From the NCBI RefSeq assembly GCF_963678635.1, contig NC_087070.1:29428048-29492047 (forward strand): DNA of 64,000 nucleotides, in the 5' to 3' direction. The notes below the pieces were generated by a model. It had not been told where the DNA came from, made no database searches, and was given only the letters and a program-made list of their open reading frames with translations. Below are positions 59,801 to 64,000 of the stretch, piece after piece; positions within the stretch are counted from its first letter, which is position 1; every line of letters starts with the position of its first letter. A program made the position numbers and the translations under genes. This DNA is from Symsagittifera roscoffensis (taxonomy: Eukaryota; Xenacoelomorpha; Acoela; Convolutidae).

Positions 59801-62800
59801 AATACAATAGCCAGACATCAAGCCGCCTTCAACTATATCCATTCTTAAGTGATGACGGATTGCCAAAAGTTGGTGGACGACTCGCAAAAGCTAATTGTCT
59901 GAACGAAAAAGCAAAAGAGTGCTTTGTCAGCTAGAAGCTATACTGACTCACGACCGATCACAGCGATTTCAAATGATGCTGGAGAAACTGTGCGGCTTAC
60001 TCCATCAATGCTGCTAAATGGTTTCAAGTCAAGTTTGCTGCCCATTCTAGCTGATCCTACCATAGATGAGGTTAATGAAAATGAAAACTGCCCCCAGGAA
60101 ACGATTGAACTACTTGCACAAATTGATTGCAGAATTGTTGAAATAATGGACATTTGAGTATCGAGCCGCTATGCAGCAATGCAATTAGAACCTTGTAGAA
60201 AAGCAGAATTTGAAAAAAAAAGAAATCTAGTATACATAGCCGATGATGATAACCCCCTTTTATCCTGGTCTCTTGGAATCGTGGAAATTGTATACGCTGG
60301 AAACGATAGTCTAGTGTGATTAGTGAAAATTAAAACTCGAAATGGGAAGCTTAGTACACGGTGGATTTTAAGATGGCGGAAATTGGGGATGGAAGATAAA
60401 ACAATGAACTTGAAAAACATACAGATCAAAAGCAAACTTGAAAAACAATGGTCAGATAACTATATCTTTTTGATTTTGCTTCTTTCTGACCGCAGTATCA
60501 GTGGCTGCATCCATCAAATCCAGAAGCGTGAGGATCACACGACATTTCCAGTTCGTCTTCCGAACCGTCACCTTTCCCTAATCAACCCTAACAATTTCAC
60601 CACACCCGTCTTTTTTTGCATCCAAATTTCATTTCCATCTGAAATGTGAAAAAATTAAGCACAGATTAACGGGGCGGCAAGGCACGTTTCAAATAATAAG
60701 ATTTTTTTTCGCGTGTAGGTTCATTTAAAAACGCATCTAACGTTTCCTATAAATTATTCATTTCATTTACGCGCAATTTGTAATGACTAAATCATCATTA
60801 GTTTCAATTGAGTATAATACAGTCGCTGTCCAGCTATTGCGAACTATTCAAACCAGCTTTTACTGTTTTAGCTGGAGCTTCTTCACGCCAGCAACCTCCT
60901 GTTCTTTCTATTTGTCACGATTAAGTTGGATGGTATGGTCAACTGGTCATGGGCAGTAAGTAACAAGGATAGCCTGTTGTTGTGCTGGTAGCACAGTTTG
61001 TTCCGGCCATATTCATAAAAAGTGAAAAGAAAGTGATAGATGGAAAAAATTTAAAAAAAACTTTTGAATTTTTTGCACAATAATTTTTAGACTCTATTAT
61101 GGGTCGCCATGTTTTTTTTCTTTTTTAGGAAAAGTCTTAAAATTTGTTCATGCTCAAGTTTACTTTTTGGCTGTTAGGTTTTTTTATGATCAGTTCATTT
61201 GTTAAAAGAAAGCTAATGCACGAAAAGCGTTATTGACTTCTAATTTCGAAGCCGGAATTAAGGTATCATATTTCCCAGCAAAATCAAAGTTTTACCTATA
61301 GATCTACTTCTCTCAAATTGGGTTAATTTTATCAAAAAAGTGTCGGTCATAAATTGTTCCAGAAATTCAAAGAGCTTGAAGGGCATCTATTTTTTTTTAC
61401 AAATTTCTGCTGGCTATTTTTTTGCCAAGAAATCGCTAAATGTAACATCCAAAACTAGTTTTTTTTTCTCTAGTGAAATTAATTTTTACAGTGAAATCAA
61501 AAAAAGTAAATTTCCTGATAACGATCGTTACTTGGTCGAAATTAGACTGTCTCAAAATTTTCAAACCAGTTGTTCTCGATACTAGGACAGGTTTTTGAAA
61601 ATTTCCTAATGTAGTTCAAATTACGACTAAAATGGCTTTAATTGATATATCACTCGACCCATTCCGATGATTATTTGTGGCACCTGATTTTGCGTGGAAA
61701 AACTAAAACACACCCGAATACACAGTTTCTCCCCATTTTCAATGGTCGGAAAAATATGTTGTCTGATTCATTAAGAAACGTGCGCGTGTTTTTTTTTCGT
61801 AATTACATGATACTTAGTTGAAGGTGACGAGGCCTATCTCTTAGTGTTTTTGTTAGAATGCAATGATGCTGCATAAGTATTTATGTTAAAATTTGGCGGG
61901 AATTTCAAAGGAGTTGTTACAAAAAAATTGGGTTCGCTCGACAGTTTTCACATGATCACAAAAATATCCACGGACAAGAAGAATTTTCTGTGAAGTTATC
62001 TCTAATATTTCTCCACATCAACTGAAACAGTGATTTTAAAAAAACGATTTCTGTTTAGCTGGTGTTTGTTCCCGTATGGCTGCTGGCCTGTGTATTCTGC
62101 TTCGTGGTAATTTACTGCACCTTTTGGAGTATTTTGATGCTACGCCAGATGTCTAATAACAGACATGTGATGTCATCGGTACAGAGGAGCTACTACATCC
62201 GCATTATTACCACCGGACTTGTCCTTTTATGCCCACTTATCACTTTCCTTGTGAGTCATTTGGTTTCTTACTGGTGTTTTATTTTTTACCGAAAAATTTA
62301 GTAGTAAGTTAGTTATCGTTGGTTCGACGCTTTAAGTGTTATCCCCGCGCAAAGCTACCAAAAATAAAGGTCAGACGGGGTTGTTGTTGCAGCCTCGTTG
62401 ACTCTTTATTTCGGTTTATAGTGTTTCCGTCTCGTACCTTGTTAAGTGGTGTTGGCGCCCTTTCGCAGGATAGGTAGGGCCTGCTACTATCGTGGTATAC
62501 TTGAATAGTGGTCAGACGGAGTATGTGCGTGCGTGCTTGCGTGTGTGTGAGCGGTCACAGATTGGGGGCTTGGTAGCCGTAGCACGTATTAAGTCGGCAA
62601 CTAGATCGTGTTCTGTTTGAATTATCGTCTCCGGTGGTTGGCAACCAAATACCTCATTTCTTTCTTTATCCCAATTGGGGCATTCGGTGAGCCCATGTTT
62701 TGTGTCTTGTTTCGTTCTAACAGTGTGGACATGAGCCTTCCTCACTTTTCTCTTGTTTATGTAGTGTGTCCCGCAGAAAAGGAATTCTGTTTAGCCTCAT

Positions 62801-64000
62801 GCGATCGATGTTTATCTGGAACCTTGCTTAACTAGCTCAGATATCTCCTTTCTCCCTTCTGTCGGCTACCATTTTCCTTATGTTCCCTTATACACTCTAT
62901 CTTGGAGTCTCTTCAATGCTGTTGATCTCCAATATGACCTCCATTTCAGCCTGTCCGTTGATTCTTTTCCCATAGTGTTTAGTGGATGTGTGTCTTTGAA
63001 GATGTAACATTTTGCTAGGAGTTTTGCCGCCTTATCTACCCTCTTCGAATAGTGTATTTAGTTCAGCTTCGTTACTGGTTTGTATTGACGGGGAGCCTGC
63101 TGGGTCCCCGACGATGCATCTGGCTGCTGCGTTATTGCACATCTCAACTTTCTCTCGGTTTGTGAACGATAAAAAAACATTCCCCGTGTTTCGAAGGCGT
63201 AAGCACCATCGGGCCTGGTGTAGCTTTTGTACAGTTGTCGTAAATCTTTGGCTTTCAGTCCTTAGTTTTTCCCGCTGAGAGAGCGCACTGTTTGATGTAG
63301 TACTGGCTGATGTGTTAAATCCAAGTTGGCTGTCGACTCCATGTATCAATGTCGATTTTTTGTATGTAATCTCTTCCCCACCTAGTTTTACCTAGTACAT
63401 TTACAGTCGGTTTCTTTTGGGTCAACGGTTACAAGTAGTTCGCCTTAACCCAAACTTCTATTGAGCTTAATGCAGGCCGGATCAGGTTTGGCGCTTTTTA
63501 ACAAAATTGAAATTTATTAGCACAGTAAAAACTCAAAAACCAAAGTCAAAAATCAGAACTGCAATATAACAATTTTAATTATTCGTCAAATTGATTTTTT
63601 GAATATTAGGTTCTGCTAGTTCATAAACTGGAAAGTGTTTGGAATCTCATGGAGTATCAGGAGCGCCAGGTTATCATAGACAGCCAGCTGACTCCTGATT
63701 CTGAGATGGGATCACAGTTTGAGCAGAGCATGGGTCCTTTGAATCCAGACAAGCCAGTTGTGCCTGTCATTTGGACCAGAGAAGTCGGGGACATGGATTC
63801 TCTGCCATGGGTTGTTACTATGTCGCCGCTTTACATCACGCTTTTGGGTCTGATCGCATCAACAATTGGGACAAAAGGCGGCAATAGATGTAAGTTTTAT
63901 GTTGTCGGATTGCATATTTCAGTTTTTTTTTGCTGTGATGTGTTCTTAAACAAGTTACTCTATGTGCATTTTTAGTTATCTATCGACATCTAAGTAAATC
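56678..64000 (+). CDS. TMEM185-like multipass membrane protein gene (partial, 3' end outside the window)
   Basis: Six exons join in phase to about 334 residues: 56678-56871, 57080-57308, 60872-60955, 62059-62250, 63610-63889 and 63976 onward. All introns are GT-AG. The translation follows vertebrate TMEM185A/B in order: LALKLDG, SPLFIWKVLVLFGAVVGT, YKRDRSFI, LELLHASN, FVPVWLLACVFCFV, LLVHKLE and GTKGGN. At least six hydrophobic segments are present. The family is a conserved animal membrane protein of poorly known function. An extra hydrophilic stretch of about 45 residues follows LLVHKLE compared with vertebrates. An in-frame TAA just before the ATG supports the start. Introns 2 and 4 carry transposon remnants. 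Confidence 0.88.
57080..57308 (+). CDS. TMEM185-like exon 2
   Basis: Acceptor TTTTTAG at 57079. Encodes GGDSRLEFQSMWLS to YKRDRSFI. Donor GTGTGT at 57309, in phase 0, chosen because it alone joins in frame to LELLHASN of exon 3. Confidence 0.8.
57400..57541 (+). repeat. BEL/Pao 5' LTR remnant
   Basis: Pairs with 60725-60844 at roughly 75%; the start is uncertain (perhaps 57382). Ends near CAGCTATCGCGAA. Confidence 0.7.
57621..58650 (+). pseudogene. BEL/Pao Gag remnant
   Basis: Starts MARLKRAQRNWLRVLNRK at 57621. RLPQFNLPSFRGNFTALLSF with NDNEKLSPVQKL is the DUF1759-type Gag motif of Pao elements. A stop near 58137 and shifts near 58220 interrupt it; the rest (58385-58645) keeps charged helical sequence. 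Confidence 0.75.
58855..59495 (+). repeat. 321-bp tandem duplication in the BEL/Pao remnant
   Basis: Units 58855-59175 and 59176-59495 are about 97% identical. Each encodes LSDSTKAFAWIRSTPNR and SVANQI-like sequence, the RNase H segment of Pao elements. The duplication is much younger than the decay of the element. Confidence 0.88.
59780..60400 (+). pseudogene. BEL/Pao integrase remnant
   Basis: LQLYPFLSDDGLPKVGGRLA near 59825 is the Pao integrase N-terminal motif. SRPITAISNDAGE and LTPSMLLNG, then NLVYIADDDNPLLSWSLGIV to GNDSLV, match the C-terminal DUF5641-type region. The catalytic core between them is deleted. Confidence 0.78.
60725..60844 (+). repeat. BEL/Pao 3' LTR remnant
   Basis: Matches 57400-57541 block by block and ends CAGCTATTGCGAA, 27 bp before exon 3. 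Confidence 0.7.
60872..60955 (+). CDS. TMEM185-like exon 3
   Basis: 84 bp in phase 0, encoding LELLHASNLLFFLF to VNWSWA. Acceptor TGTTTTAG, donor GTAAGT. It was found by similarity because it is too short to stand out as an ORF. Confidence 0.8.
60956..62058 (+). other. TMEM185-like intron 3
   Basis: 1.1 kb, AT-rich, with several T-runs. I see no gene or recognisable transposon. Confidence 0.7.
62059..62250 (+). CDS. TMEM185-like exon 4
   Basis: 192 bp in phase 0, from LVFVPVWLLACVF to CPLITFL; two membrane segments with a hydrophilic loop between. Acceptor CTGTTTAG, donor GTGAGT. Confidence 0.83.
62380..63370 (-). pseudogene. Probable LINE remnant in TMEM185 intron 4
   Basis: On the minus strand, 63349-63032 and 62835-62512 give open pieces. 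The latter has KHGLTECPNWDKERNEVFG, like the ...H.L.ECP...ER..L motif that follows RT in many LINEs. Upstream, FNTSASTTSNSALSQREK and QARWCLRLRNTGN suggest a thumb region. No catalytic motif is left. The family is not assigned. Confidence 0.45.
63610..63889 (+). CDS. TMEM185-like exon 5
   Basis: Encodes VLLVHKLESVWNLMEYQ to IASTIGTKGGNR, including the hydrophilic insertion and the last membrane segment. Donor GTAAGT at 63890, in phase 1. Confidence 0.83.
63976..64000 (+). CDS. TMEM185-like exon 6 (start only)
   Basis: Acceptor CATTTTTAG at 63975. The frame continues as FIYRHLSKS, where vertebrates have a similar hydrophilic turn after GGN. Cut by the window edge. Confidence 0.5.

Larger units (their letters stand above)
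57382..60853 (+). mobile_element. BEL/Pao LTR retrotransposon remnant in TMEM185 intron 2
   Basis: Flanked by short LTR remnants (57400-57541 and 60725-60844) that share AACGCAT, TTATTCATTTCATTTAC, ACTAAATCAT and CAGCTAT.GCGAA. Between them are pieces of a Pao-type polyprotein in order: Gag (57621-58650), an RNase H-like segment (58855-59495, duplicated), integrase N-terminus and integrase C-terminus. RT and most of the integrase core are deleted and many stops are present, so it is a dead copy. Confidence 0.82.

Overview
The window is metazoan genomic DNA, probably from an invertebrate. The only host gene is a TMEM185-like multipass membrane protein gene at the right edge (56678 to past 64000, plus strand), with short introns ending in T-rich TTT(C/T)AG acceptors. 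Almost everything else is retrotransposon sequence, and I could not fix the phylum.

Layout: 1-1454 is a decayed non-LTR (LINE) reverse transcriptase. 1455-9373 is an old, 5'-truncated, rearranged copy (E0) of a giant Ty3/gypsy-like LTR retrotransposon that sits upstream of TMEM185. The 3' end of E0 plus 228 bp of host flank was tandemly duplicated (second copy 9602-10998, continuing at 55986-56520). A second giant element (E2, minus strand, another family) inserted into that second copy: 3' LTR 11002-11891, coding 12328-30422, leader 30423-31737 and 54668-55112, 5' LTR 55113-55985, with a 3-bp target duplication. A third giant element (E1, plus strand, same family as E0) lies inside the leader of E2: leader 32650-34303, coding 34304-53066, 3' LTR 53813-54667. 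Its left LTR copy (31768-32649) is inverted. By-eye divergence of the repeat pairs (about 7% for the duplicated E0 end, 2-2.5% for E2 LTRs, 0.35% for E1 LTRs) agrees with this nesting order.

Each giant element is about 22 kb and seems built from two very long reading regions. The first is Gag (coiled coil, capsid-like region, two CCHC knuckles), aspartic protease, RT, RNase H, linker and DD35E integrase with a GPF motif, ending in a macro-like domain that resembles TARG1/OARD1. The second lies where env would be. It encodes an SGNH/GDSL hydrolase domain with intact Ser, Asn and Asp-x-x-His motifs, then a second degenerate SGNH-like region, then about 1300 residues I do not recognise. Comparison of E0, E1 and E2 shows that p1, p2, p3 and p4 were once one continuous frame of nearly 3000 codons. 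All copies carry stops or frameshifts, so none is autonomous as read.

Noncoding parts also look functional: a shared primer-binding site (tRNA-Asn-like), shared polypurine tract, and hairpins in the leader, LTR and 3' UTR that show compensatory changes between repeats or copies. TMEM185 itself carries a BEL/Pao remnant in intron 2 and a probable LINE remnant in intron 4.
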